Shown here: positions 1 to 8,536 of the stretch, piece by piece
Position numbering within the stretch: position 1 is the first letter of the stretch
How the letters are laid out: every line of letters begins with the position of its first letter
NCBI GenBank assembly: GCA_046758085.1
Contig: JBHHZP010000033.1
Location: 1-29,928 of the forward strand
Direction: 5' to 3'
Length of the DNA stretch: 29,928 bases
Source: VRUB01 sp046758085
Lineage (GTDB): Bacteria > Pseudomonadota > Gammaproteobacteria > Acidiferrobacterales > SPGG2
Made by a program: the position numbers and the translations under genes
Notes under the pieces: model-generated
The model's input: the letters and a program-made list of their open reading frames with translations, nothing else
Database searches by the model: none
Told to the model about the DNA's origin: nothing

Positions 1-204
1 TGGCTTTGGGAACTTTGGCCGAAACCAAAGTTCCTCGTCTGCCGGGACGAGACCCAGCTAATACATTGTCGCCGTAGGCGACACAGTACATCCGTCGTAC
101 GGGGACGGAACCCCGTTAGTAAATAACCGCCGGTAGGCGAACCGAAAAGTACGTCGCCTTCGGGTGGGAGAACCCGATTAGAACAATCGCCGGCAGGCGA
201 AACC
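1..204. repeat. Tandem two-hairpin repeat array at the left end
   Basis: The array opens with a perfect 10-bp stem (9-18 with 25-34, loop CCGAAA). Three related units of roughly 53-62 bp follow. Each has a GGG...CCC hairpin (43-55, 101-114, 161-176), a short linker containing TAATA or TTAG, and a CGCC/GGCG hairpin (68-82, 128-139, 187-200) whose loop is GTA, GGTA or GGCA. Stem bases vary between units while pairing is mostly kept, which suggests selection on structure. Positions 1-82 recur in inverted orientation at 29840-29921. The array lies just downstream of the stop codon of the phosphorylase gene. I do not recognise it as a named family; a dispersed REP-like element or a structured RNA are both possible. 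Confidence 0.75.
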
Positions 205-212
205 TTCCGACG

Positions 213-2630
213 CTACCCCACTGACTCGTAGGCCCGCGCCAACAGCGGGAACTCATGCGTCGTGCCGGGCATGAGCTCGTGCATCTCGCCTTCTATGTTA
301 ACGGCCACCGGACCCGGGCCGTCTGCATCGACTGTCAGACTGAACTTTTGATCATCGATGTCGAGCTCGTACCACCGGTCACGGTGACGCAGCCGCAGGT
401 GCAAGCCGTGTAACGCGGCCGGCAGCCGTGGGTAAAAGGCGATGGTCTCGCCGGTCGTGTCGATCCCACCGTAATGGCGCAGCACGATATCAAGCGTCCC
501 GGCCATGGCGCCGAGGTGTATCCCCTCGGGCGTGGTCCCGCCCTGCACGTCCGCGACATCGCTCGCCAGCGCCGCGTGGAACATTTCCCAGGCCGCGGTG
601 CGGTCGACGCGGTCCAGCACGGAGGCGTGCACGACCTTGCTGAGCGTGGAGCCATGAGAGGTGCGCGCCATGTAATACTCGATGTTTCGTCGCACCAGAT
701 TATCGTCAAACTCGTAGCCGAGCTGCTTGAAGATGCGCCTGAGCTCCTTTGGCGGCAGCAGGTAGAACAGCATCAGCACGTCAGCTTGCTTGGACACCTT
801 GTAGCGATCGGCGGAGTCGCCCTCGGCCTTGAGAATGCGGTCCAGCCGCTCGATGTTGCCGTACTTCTTTCGATAACATTCCCAGTCAAATTCCTGCAGT
901 TTTTCGTAACCCTCGAACTGGCTTATGATACCGCGCCCGTGGAATGGGATGGTCATCTTGCGCGTGATGTCCCGCCAGCGCTCGACCTCGTCGTTATGCA
1001 GGGCAAGCTTCTCTTTCATATCGCGCAGATCCTCTCGCGGCAGCCAATCGAGCAGCTCCAGTGCACGCTCGAGCACCCATACCGCCATTACGTTGGTGTA
1101 GGCGTTGTTGCGCAGACCCGGTGTATCCGAGTCGGGATACTTCTCGTGATACTCATCGGGCCCCATGGCCTTCGTAATCTCGTAGCGTTTGGTGCGCCTG
1201 TTGTACTGCGCCATGCTCGACCAGAAGCGCGCGATCTCCAGGATCATCTCCGTTCCGTACGAGACCATGAATTCCTTGTCGCCAGTCAACAGGAAGTACT
1301 GCCAAGTGTTGTAGACAATGGCGGTGTTGACATGTCGCTGATAACGGCTGTAGTCGGGTCCCCAGGTACCAGAGCGCGGGTTGAGGTGCACGGTCTGCGT
1401 CTCTTCGCGCCCATTGCTGCCGCTTTGCCACGGGAACATGGCGCCTTCGTATCCTTCCGCCGCCGCCAGACAACGCGCCATGTTTAATCGCCGGTAACGG
1501 TACAGCAACAGACTGCGTGTAATCTGCGGCAAGCGAAACGTGTAGAACGGGAATATGAAAAGCTCGTCCCAGAAGATGTGCCCGCGATAGGCCTCACCAT
1601 GAAGCCCTCGAGCCGGGACTCCGGTGTCCAGGCCCACCGTGTTCGGCGAAACGGACTGCAGCAGATGGAAGATGTGCATACGCGCCACCATCTGATCCGA
1701 GTTGCCCGACTTCATCACCACGTCGCACTTGCGCCAGAGAAACTTCCAGGCGCGCTCGTGCGAGGCCAGTAGATCGCGAAAGCGGCCGCAGCGCTGGAAC
1801 GCCAGCTTGGCTTCGAAAGATGGCTCGCTGATCGCGCGGTCACGTGAGCTGTAAAGCGCTACGATCTTTTCAACCGTAACGGTCTCTCCCTGCTCCAGCT
1901 CGAACGCGAGCTCCTGGCCGATGACCGACTCGTCGCGGAACGACTCTCGTTCCGGCTCGATCAGTTGTGCGCCGCGATAGACTCGGGTGCGCGCAGCCTC
2001 GGCGACGTGGATGTGAGACTGGTTGGTCTGCACCAGCAGGCACACGATATCCGGCCCGAACTCGTGCATGCCTAAAGTCTCCAGGTGCTTGGAGTTGAGC
2101 TCGCGGTAACGCGCCACCCCCGCGTTGATCACCGACCCGTCGAGCGCCGATTGCACGACTGCGCGCCCCGACCAGTTCTCGGCGGTGATGGAGTACTCGA
2201 TCCCTGCAAAGTGCGGATCGGCCAAATGCACCAGCCGCCGGCTCGCAATCGTTGATTCTCTGCCGTTGTGGTCGCGAAATCGCACCGCGCGTTTCAGGAT
2301 GCCGTTCTTCAGGTCCAGCTCCTGACGATAGGAAATAATGTCCACCGCCATGAGGTTAAACCAGTCGCCATCCTCGGGACGAAACTTCAGCAGCAGCCAG
2401 TTGGGGAAATTCACCAGGTCTTCGTTGGTGACGGTGCGACCGGCGATGGAGCTATCCAGGCGATTGTAGCCACCCGCCAGATAAGTGCCCGGGTAATGAA
2501 TTTCGTCGGCCTGTGCTTCCTCCGCCGCCCCGCGAGTCGCGAAGCAACCGTTACCTAGCGTACACAGCGCCTCGCGCAGGGATTCTTGTTTGGGGTCGAA
2601 GCTCTGGTAGACAAGCGACCAGTGTGTCAT
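213..2630 (-). CDS. GH65 disaccharide phosphorylase (trehalose/kojibiose/maltose phosphorylase family)
   Basis: This 805-residue protein has the full GH65 layout: an N-terminal beta-sandwich domain with LGNGCFATRG near residue 25, a central (alpha/alpha)6 barrel, and a C-terminal cap with a YPRLP motif. The general acid is probably Glu493 in GPDEYHE, and the phosphate-site motif HGSTLS begins at His659; both mark phosphorylases rather than hydrolases. Such enzymes cleave an alpha-linked disaccharide with phosphate to give beta-glucose 1-phosphate and glucose. The ATG overlaps the stop of the upstream gene by 4 bp (ATGA), so translation is probably coupled. That upstream gene carries a beta-phosphoglucomutase domain, which consumes beta-glucose 1-phosphate, and otsA lies further upstream. 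Trehalose is therefore the likeliest substrate, but kojibiose, maltose or trehalose 6-phosphate cannot be excluded from sequence alone. Confidence 0.9.
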   Translation of the reverse strand: MTHWSLVYQSFDPKQESLREALCTLGNGCFATRGAAEEAQADEIHYPGTYLAGGYNRLDSSIAGRTVTNEDLVNFPNWLLLKFRPEDGDWFNLMAVDIISYRQELDLKNGILKRAVRFRDHNGRESTIASRRLVHLADPHFAGIEYSITAENWSGRAVVQSALDGSVINAGVARYRELNSKHLETLGMHEFGPDIVCLLVQTNQSHIHVAEAARTRVYRGAQLIEPERESFRDESVIGQELAFELEQGETVTVEKIVALYSSRDRAISEPSFEAKLAFQRCGRFRDLLASHERAWKFLWRKCDVVMKSGNSDQMVARMHIFHLLQSVSPNTVGLDTGVPARGLHGEAYRGHIFWDELFIFPFYTFRLPQITRSLLLYRYRRLNMARCLAAAEGYEGAMFPWQSGSNGREETQTVHLNPRSGTWGPDYSRYQRHVNTAIVYNTWQYFLLTGDKEFMVSYGTEMILEIARFWSSMAQYNRRTKRYEITKAMGPDEYHEKYPDSDTPGLRNNAYTNVMAVWVLERALELLDWLPREDLRDMKEKLALHNDEVERWRDITRKMTIPFHGRGIISQFEGYEKLQEFDWECYRKKYGNIERLDRILKAEGDSADRYKVSKQADVLMLFYLLPPKELRRIFKQLGYEFDDNLVRRNIEYYMARTSHGSTLSKVVHASVLDRVDRTAAWEMFHAALASDVADVQGGTTPEGIHLGAMAGTLDIVLRHYGGIDTTGETIAFYPRLPAALHGLHLRLRHRDRWYELDIDDQKFSLTVDADGPGPVAVNIEGEMHELMPGTTHEFPLLARAYESVG

Positions 2631-4198
2631 GAGCGCGTCTCTTGCAAGATCGTCGTCAACATCTCGAGAAACTGCTTGGTCTGCTCGGTATCACGCAACG
2701 AGTAATCCGCCGCCGACTCCCGCACGGTGTCGCTCACTAGGACTCCAAGGCCGCGGCCCTTGAGTGCGCGAAAAGCGTCCTCGTCGGTACTGTCATCGCC
2801 GACGTAGATAGGCAATACCTCGGGGCCATCTAAACGTAGGACCTGCAACAACCATAGCACTGCTTTGCCCTTATCCCAATCCATTTTGGGTCTCACCTCG
2901 AACACCTTCTTGCCATCGCGTTTCTGTAAGTTGGGAAAATCCTTGAGTACTTCGTCCACGACGCGTTCGATCTCCGCTACGCGTTCCGCCGCCGCCAAGC
3001 GGTAGTGGACTGACAGCGAGTAGGTCTTGTTCTCCACGAACGCGCCGTCGATGCCTGCTATACCCCGCTCGATCCGCTCACAGGCGTCTTTCACCGCCGC
3101 GAGGAACTCCTTGCCCTTCTCGTACAGGATCGTGGAGTCGTCCGGGCTGGCGATCTCAAAACCATGATTGCCGGCATAGTAAAGCTCGTCGAGCTGCACC
3201 AACGCCATCACGTTCGACAACGCACGACCGCTCACGATCGCCGTCGGGCACACAGCGGCGAGACCTCGCACAGTGGCACGCATGTCATCCGACATCACCG
3301 CCAGCTCCGGGCGAGCGACGATCGGCGTCAGTGTGCCGTCATAATCGAGAAACACCGCGGCCCGCAGCCCGCGCAAACGGGAGGCAATTTCCTCCCTGCG
3401 ATCGAGTGCCGAGGGCAGTGCCCTGGCGCGGGCGTAGGCATCGATGTCTGATACACTGATCTCCCCCAGGTCCCTCAGGACGATATCGGCACCGTGGGCC
3501 TCCAGGGCGACGCGATTGTGGCCGCGGTCGACACCGATCACCAGGCCGAAACCGCCGTTGCGGCCCGCTTGCACCCCCGAGATCGCATCCTCGACGACGA
3601 CGCTGTCGCGATTGGCCGTACCAAGTAGCTCCGCCGCCATGCTGAAGATGTCCGGTTCGGGCTTCCCCTTGAGACCCAGGGCTTCTGATGTCACACCGTC
3701 TACGCGTGCCTCGAACAGCGCCTCGATGCCGGCCATGCGCAGGACATCCTGGCAATGCCTGCTCGAGGAGACGATCGCAACGGCCACGCCACGCTCCTTG
3801 AGCGCTTTGATGAGTGCGATCGTGGATTCGAACACCTCCGGTCCTTTTTCATGCAACACGCGCTCGAATAACTCGTCCTTGGTGTTTCCGAGGGCGCACA
3901 CAGTCTCAGCATCGGCGCTATCAAAGGGAGTGCCGTAGGGGAGTTCGATTCCCCGGGACTCGAGGAAACTGCGCACGCCATCATAGCGTGGCTTTCCGTC
4001 CACGTAGGACAAGTAATCGGTTTGCGCATCGAAAACGACAAAGGGTTCCTTATCACGCTGCGCGCGCTTTCGCAGGTAGCTATCGAACAGCTCCTTCCAG
4101 GCGGCCGCGTGAAGCTTTGCCGTATTAGTAACGACGCCGTCCATGTCAAAGATAACGGCGCGGAAGCTCAATGGGGCCGGCTCGGCGTTTTTGCCCAT
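2627..4198 (-). CDS. otsB: Fusion of beta-phosphoglucomutase and trehalose-6-phosphate phosphatase
   Basis: This 523-residue protein holds two HAD-superfamily enzymes in tandem. Residues about 12-255 match beta-phosphoglucomutase: nucleophile motif DMDGVV (Asp18, Asp20), VSSSRH, KGKPEPD and VVEDAISGVQAG. Residues about 275-520 match OtsB-type trehalose-6-phosphate phosphatase: FLDYDGTLTP (Asp285, Asp287), the SGR motif and GDDSTDEDAF. The first half should turn beta-glucose 1-phosphate into glucose 6-phosphate; the second should dephosphorylate trehalose 6-phosphate. The gene lies between otsA (111 bp upstream) and the GH65 phosphorylase (4-bp overlap downstream), so one polypeptide serves both the breakdown and the synthesis arm. 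All key aspartates are present, so both halves look active. The Shine-Dalgarno at the chosen ATG is weak. The symbol covers only the C-terminal half. Confidence 0.92.
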   Translation of the reverse strand: MGKNAEPAPLSFRAVIFDMDGVVTNTAKLHAAAWKELFDSYLRKRAQRDKEPFVVFDAQTDYLSYVDGKPRYDGVRSFLESRGIELPYGTPFDSADAETVCALGNTKDELFERVLHEKGPEVFESTIALIKALKERGVAVAIVSSSRHCQDVLRMAGIEALFEARVDGVTSEALGLKGKPEPDIFSMAAELLGTANRDSVVVEDAISGVQAGRNGGFGLVIGVDRGHNRVALEAHGADIVLRDLGEISVSDIDAYARARALPSALDRREEIASRLRGLRAAVFLDYDGTLTPIVARPELAVMSDDMRATVRGLAAVCPTAIVSGRALSNVMALVQLDELYYAGNHGFEIASPDDSTILYEKGKEFLAAVKDACERIERGIAGIDGAFVENKTYSLSVHYRLAAAERVAEIERVVDEVLKDFPNLQKRDGKKVFEVRPKMDWDKGKAVLWLLQVLRLDGPEVLPIYVGDDSTDEDAFRALKGRGLGVLVSDTVRESAADYSLRDTEQTKQFLEMLTTILQETRS

Positions 4199-4309
4199 AA
4201 CTACACTACCCGCTGAGATCTCTCAAAATTACCGCACCCCAAAACCACGGCCAGGTCCCGGGTTGCGCTTGCTGTTGATGCGAGGCCGGCCGGTGAGCCG
4301 TAGGAGCTG

Positions 4310-5881
4310 TCAGTGGGTCAACGCCGGCTGCGTGTCAGGAAGGTAATCCTCCGCCAACGGAAAATGGCTCAGATCCTTCTCGATGGCCGCGCGCAGATAT
4401 GAGTCCACCCACCAGAATATGTCCGTTTCCCTGACTGCGCGGCGCAGCCGACGCATACGCGCGCGCCTTTCGTCTGCGCTCATGGAAAAGGCTTCATAGA
4501 TACTGTCAGCAACGCCCTCCACATCATGCGGATTGACAATCACCGCGCCGCGCTGCAGCTGCGCCGCAGCCCCTGCGAACTCGCTCAAAATCAGTACACC
4601 GTCATCCTCGACCCTGGCACCACAGTACTCCTTGGCCACCAGATTCATCCCATCCTTTAACGGGGTCACCAGCGCAATGTCAGCGGCGCGATAATAGGCA
4701 AGGACCTCGGTCGGCTGCAAGCTGCGGAACAGGTAATGGATCGGCACCCAACCCGACTGGGTGAACTCCCCGTTGATCTCGCTCACGAGGTGCTCGATCT
4801 CCAGGCGCAGGTTGTGGTACTCGGGAATATCCTCGCGGCTCGGCACGACCTGCTGGATAAGCGTGACCCGTTGATGCAGCTCAGGATACCGGTTCAGCGC
4901 GTTGCGGAACGCAACGAGTTTGTTGGGTACGCCCTTGGTGTAATCCAGGCGATCGATACCAAGGATCATCTGCCGGCCACGCAGGTTCTCGCGGAAGTAA
5001 AGGGCAAGCTTGCTGACTGCGCTCGAGGCGGCGCGATTGACGAAACCCTTAAAATCGATGCTGATCGGGAACGCCCCGACCCTGATTTCGCGAGATGCCG
5101 CTGTTGCGCCCGCGCCTTCCCTGCCGGAGCCCTCGATCCGCATACTTACCACCTGCCCCTTACCTTGCACCGTGATGCCCTTTATCAGCGTGCGCGCGCA
5201 CTGGATGAAGTTACGCCGATCACGCAAGGTCTGGAAACCGATCAAGTCGAACTCGAGCAAACCCCGCAAGATCTCGAACCGCCATGGCAGCTTAAGGAAA
5301 ATGTCCAATGATGGGAACGGGATGTGGAGGAAGAATCCGAATCGGCACTGCGTACCCATGTTGCGCAGCTCGCGCGCCACCTCCATCAAATGATAGTCAT
5401 GCACCCAGATGAAGTCACCAGGCTCGGTGCTTTCCGCGAGCACCGCTGAGAACTTGTGATTCACCTGCGCGTATACGCGCCAGAACGCGGGGTCGAAATT
5501 GCAATTCGTCTGCAGGTCATGAAACAGCGGCCAGATGACCTCGTTCGAAAAACCGTAGTAAAACTTGTCGCGCTCCTCGGCGGTGAGCTGAACAGGCTTG
5601 AGGCGATAACCGGCGTCTTTGGTCAGCCGCTCCAGCGCTCCCTCGAGCTCGCCGATATCCTCGTCGACGGCGCCGGTCCACCCCACCCACAGCCCGCCGC
5701 GATTGCGCAGCACCGGCAACAGGGCGTTGACCAGGCCGCCGGAGCCGGGTTGCACATTCCACTCGCCGTCCGCCATGCGCGAGAGCACGAACGGCAGGCG
5801 GTTGGAGACGCAAACAAGACGGCGTCCGCCGGTACTCACTGGCACCGGCGCAGCGCGCTCGGTGCCGTTTGCGGGAGACAT
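4310..5881 (-). CDS. otsA: Trehalose-6-phosphate synthase (GT20)
   Basis: OtsA joins UDP-glucose (or another NDP-glucose) and glucose 6-phosphate into trehalose 6-phosphate in the cytoplasm. The 523-residue protein has the family hallmarks: N-terminal VCVSNRLPF and GSGGL, WVHDYHLM with HDYH at residues 161-164, the GIDRLDYTKG loop whose Arg and Lys contact donor phosphates, and the C-terminal TPLKDGMNLVAKEY nucleotide-sugar motif. Length is slightly above the usual 450-500 residues, with about 20 extra residues before the Rossmann start. The start lies 4 bases after the stop of the mechanosensitive channel gene, and a GGGG-type ribosome site sits inside the end of that gene (about 5889), so the two are probably cotranscribed. 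The phosphatase for its product is encoded 111 bp downstream. Confidence 0.95.
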   Translation of the reverse strand: MSPANGTERAAPVPVSTGGRRLVCVSNRLPFVLSRMADGEWNVQPGSGGLVNALLPVLRNRGGLWVGWTGAVDEDIGELEGALERLTKDAGYRLKPVQLTAEERDKFYYGFSNEVIWPLFHDLQTNCNFDPAFWRVYAQVNHKFSAVLAESTEPGDFIWVHDYHLMEVARELRNMGTQCRFGFFLHIPFPSLDIFLKLPWRFEILRGLLEFDLIGFQTLRDRRNFIQCARTLIKGITVQGKGQVVSMRIEGSGREGAGATAASREIRVGAFPISIDFKGFVNRAASSAVSKLALYFRENLRGRQMILGIDRLDYTKGVPNKLVAFRNALNRYPELHQRVTLIQQVVPSREDIPEYHNLRLEIEHLVSEINGEFTQSGWVPIHYLFRSLQPTEVLAYYRAADIALVTPLKDGMNLVAKEYCGARVEDDGVLILSEFAGAAAQLQRGAVIVNPHDVEGVADSIYEAFSMSADERRARMRRLRRAVRETDIFWWVDSYLRAAIEKDLSHFPLAEDYLPDTQPALTH

Positions 5882-5885
5882 GGGA

Positions 5886-6935
5886 CTACCCCTTCTCTAG
5901 GTACAGCGTCTGCGTCGGATAAGCGAACTCAATCCCTTCTTGCTCGAAGCGCTGAAAGATGGCGAGATTGATTGCCTGCTGGATGTCCATGTAAATATTG
6001 TACTCCGGAACCTTGACATAGTAGACAACCTCGAAATTCAGGGAAAAATCCCCATAGCTCTTGAAGTGGGCGCGATCAAAGCGGGTCTGATCCTGAGACT
6101 CGATGATCTCACGCAACATCGGCGGGATCGCGGCGAGCTTCTCGTACGGCGTCTGGTAGACCACGCCAAGGGAAAACACGATCCGGCGTTCGAACATACG
6201 CTTGTAATTGCGGATCCGGCTGTTGAGCAGGTCGTTATTGGAAAAGATCAGCTGCTCGCCGTAGAGGCTGCGCACCCGGGTAGTCTTGATACCGATGTCC
6301 TCAACCGTGCCAAGGTACTCACCGACGATTATGAAATCGCCGACCACGAATGGCTTGTCCAGGACGATAGAAAGCGAGGCGAATAGGTCACTCAGCACAT
6401 TTTGCGCCGCCAGCGCCACGGCGATGCCGCCGATCCCCAGGCCGGCGAGCAGCGCGGTGATGTTGAAGCCGAGGTTCTCCAGCGCCAGCAGCACCAACCC
6501 AGACCACACGATCACGCGCGCCATAAAGCCCAGCACGCTCACCGTGGCCACGGCAGCAGCGTCCTCGCGGGTCTTTTTCTGCACCAACCTTTTGATCAGG
6601 TGTGCGATTAGGGCATCGCCCCATATCGCCGCCTGCGCCAGAAACGCGATTACGAAGGCCTTGGTCACAACGACCGATGCCTTTTCGGGGAGGGTCAGTA
6701 CCAGCATACCGATATAAAGCGCCGCGACGAGGACGAAGAAAAATTTCGTCCGCCGGAGCAGATCGACGGCGATGTCATCGACCTGCATTGTCGTCTTTTC
6801 AGCCAGCGCGCTCAGCCGCGACACCAGCACGGCCTTGGCAATCATCAATGCAAAGAACACCGATAGCGCGATCGCCACAGCAACTGCCCATACCGAAACG
6901 GTATTGCCATAAAAAGTCGACTCTAGGATTGTCAT
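5886..6935 (-). CDS. MscS-family mechanosensitive ion channel
   Basis: The start at 6935 gives 349 residues and is chosen because GAGGA lies about 7 bases upstream; the open frame runs 204 bases further upstream, but that stretch is basic, low-complexity and unlike the family. Five hydrophobic segments are visible, near residues 12-38, 62-80, 87-112, 122-150 and 153-176. The last is the glycine/alanine-rich pore helix with AGLGIGGIAVALAAQNVL, followed by the beta domain (DKPFVVGDFI, VEDIGIKTTRVR) and the closing PTQTLYL. The channel would sit in the inner membrane and vent solutes on hypo-osmotic shock. It is the first gene of the trehalose operon and ends 4 bases before otsA, tying solute release to osmolyte synthesis. 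Confidence 0.9.
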   Translation of the reverse strand: MTILESTFYGNTVSVWAVAVAIALSVFFALMIAKAVLVSRLSALAEKTTMQVDDIAVDLLRRTKFFFVLVAALYIGMLVLTLPEKASVVVTKAFVIAFLAQAAIWGDALIAHLIKRLVQKKTREDAAAVATVSVLGFMARVIVWSGLVLLALENLGFNITALLAGLGIGGIAVALAAQNVLSDLFASLSIVLDKPFVVGDFIIVGEYLGTVEDIGIKTTRVRSLYGEQLIFSNNDLLNSRIRNYKRMFERRIVFSLGVVYQTPYEKLAAIPPMLREIIESQDQTRFDRAHFKSYGDFSLNFEVVYYVKVPEYNIYMDIQQAINLAIFQRFEQEGIEFAYPTQTLYLEKG

Positions 6936-7453
6936 TTTTTTCCTCGCAACCTGTATCGTGCCCGCCGCGGAAAACGGGTTGGCCCCGGTGCGCCAGCGCG
7001 TCGCGTGTCCCGGGTTATGGTGAGCCCAGATATGTATCACACCCGCTTGCCGAAACGAAGGCTCAACGCAACACTCCGCTGGCGGTGGGCGTGCCTTGGA
7101 TGCCGGCGTCTTCGACGAGAATGGGAATTTCTGCGACAATCGGCCCGCCGCGCGGTAGCACGCACCGGTGACTCAACTTACTCAGAGGATCAAATACTGC
7201 CCCCTCGCGTTTTGCCGGTGTCAGCGACCGCCGAGCAGTGATGCCCCGCCGCGGCCCCGGGCAACGCCCCGCCAGGGACGCGGATACAGGGAAAGCCTCG
7301 TCACTAGGCTCCGTGGCGGGGCGGTGATAGGCGGCACCCCGGAGCCGGATGCTGACAGTGGCAAGACGCAACATGTGATCTATCTTGTACTCGGCGTCGT
7401 AACAACTTGGCACGCACCGCTCGACTGGATAGAGCAAGCTTGATGGGACGGCT
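6936..7453. other. Gene-poor divergent intergenic region
   Basis: These 518 bases separate the minus-strand osmotic operon from the plus-strand kinase gene. Promoters for both must lie here, but I see no convincing -35/-10 pair. A short inverted repeat pairs GCCCCGCC (7266-7273) with GGCGGGGC (7315-7322). A minus-strand open frame (7437-7063) ends in a fairly protein-like stretch around GGPIVAEIPILVEDAG; it has no clear ribosome site or recognisable family and may be a gene remnant or chance. Confidence 0.5.
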
Positions 7454-8398
7454 ATGTCAACATTAATCTGCGGCTCCTTTGCCTACGACACGATTATGGT
7501 CTTCCATGATCGTTTCAAGAATCACATCCTGCCGGACAAGGTGCATATCTTGAACGTGTCCTTCCTGGTCCCGGAAATGCGCCGCGAGTTTGGCGGCTGC
7601 GCCGGCAACATCGCCTATAACCTGAAGCTGCTGGGTGGGGACCCGTTACCGATGGGCACAGTGGGAAACGATTTCGGCCCATACGCGGCATGGATGGACC
7701 AATGCGGGATCAGTCGCCGTTACATCAAAGTTATCGACAACGCCTACACGGGGCAGGCCTTCATTACCACGGACATGGACGATAACCAGATCACGGCCTT
7801 CCATCCCGGGGCGATGAACCTGTCTCACCAAAACTGTGTTACCGATGCCAGCGAGGTCACCATTGGCATTGTCGCGCCTGACGGCCGCGATGGCATGATC
7901 CAGCACGCGGCTCAGTTCGCCGAGGCGGGCGTGCCGTTCATTTTCGATCCGGGCCAAGGGTTACCGATGTTTGACGGCGCGGAGCTCATGACATTTATCG
8001 AGCAAGCTACTTGGGTCACGCTCAACGATTACGAAGGGCAATTGCTGCGCGAGCGCACCGGCCACTCGCTCGAACAACTGGCTCGGCGGGTGGAGGCGCT
8101 GATCATCACCCTGGGCGGCCAGGGATCGCGAATCTATACGAACGGCGGCTCTATCGAGATTCCGACCGCGCTCGCGCGCACCGTCAGCGACCCCACTGGC
8201 TGCGGCGATGCCTACCGTGCGGGCCTGCTCTTCGGCCTGGCACAGGGCATGGAGTGGGAAACGACCGCGCGCGTCGCCGCGCTCATGGGCGCTATCAAGA
8301 TCGAGCAGTACGGCACCCAAAACCACAAGTTTACGCGCCCCGACTTCGAAGCGCGTTTCGAGCGCGCCTTCGGCTTCAGCCTCCAGCCCGGCCGCTGA
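7454..8398 (+). CDS. PfkB-family carbohydrate/nucleoside kinase
   Basis: This 314-residue ribokinase-fold enzyme should phosphorylate a sugar or nucleoside with ATP in the cytoplasm. The N-terminal family signature is seen as FGGCAGNIAYNL (about residues 55-66). The C-terminal signature is DPTGCGDAYRAG starting at Asp246, with Asp252 as the probable catalytic base; the anion hole reads GCGD rather than the usual GAGD. Close relatives are often labelled adenosine kinase or simply carbohydrate kinase, and substrate cannot be fixed from sequence. The Shine-Dalgarno at this ATG is poor. It is the only gene between the 518-base gap and the nrdJ promoter region, and its neighbours suggest no specific pathway. 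Confidence 0.85.
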   Translation: MSTLICGSFAYDTIMVFHDRFKNHILPDKVHILNVSFLVPEMRREFGGCAGNIAYNLKLLGGDPLPMGTVGNDFGPYAAWMDQCGISRRYIKVIDNAYTGQAFITTDMDDNQITAFHPGAMNLSHQNCVTDASEVTIGIVAPDGRDGMIQHAAQFAEAGVPFIFDPGQGLPMFDGAELMTFIEQATWVTLNDYEGQLLRERTGHSLEQLARRVEALIITLGGQGSRIYTNGGSIEIPTALARTVSDPTGCGDAYRAGLLFGLAQGMEWETTARVAALMGAIKIEQYGTQNHKFTRPDFEARFERAFGFSLQPGR

Positions 8399-8413
8399 CC
8401 CGGTCCCGGATAA

Positions 8414-8463
8414 GGGGCCGAGCCAGCCAGGGCTTTCGTCGCAACAACGCGTGGTCGGGCCCC
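8414..8463 (+). terminator. Possible imperfect hairpin after the kinase gene
   Basis: GGGGCCGA (8414-8421) can pair with TCGGGCCCC (8455-8463) with one bulged G, and a smaller AGCC/GGCT hairpin followed by TTT lies inside (8421-8437). There is no proper U-tract, so a role in terminating the kinase transcript is only a possibility. Confidence 0.25.
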
Positions 8464-8465
8464 AG

Positions 8466-8481
8466 AACATATATATAGTGG
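8466..8481. promoter_or_regulatory. Possible third NrdR-like box
   Basis: AACATATATATAGTGG matches 12 of 16 positions of the NrdR consensus as I know it (ACACWATATATWGTGT), with the right half strongest. It lies 77 bp upstream of the first box of the clear pair, so it is outside the usual pair geometry and may be accidental AT sequence. Confidence 0.3.
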
Positions 8482-8536
8482 CCGGGCGCCTTCCGCACGG
8501 CCGTTTGTGCCGCTCGTCCGGACCAGCAGGATTGTC

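Noticed and set aside
43..82. c-di-GMP (GEMM) riboswitch suggested by GGAC and GGTAGGCG stretches
   Set aside because: The conserved tetraloop receptor and the rest of the aptamer are missing, and no regulated gene follows on the plus strand.
101..130. Integron attC-like site because of GTTAG and AACC near hairpins
   Set aside because: The order and spacing of the core sites are wrong for attC, and there is no integrase or gene cassette.
1..204. Possible CRISPR array from repeated units at the left end
   Set aside because: Units vary in length and sequence throughout, there are no identical repeats with unique spacers, and no cas genes are present.
474..1487. 337-residue open frame on the plus strand
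   Set aside because: It is antisense to the GH65 gene, has no recognisable domain, and is expected from the high-GC codon pattern of the real gene.
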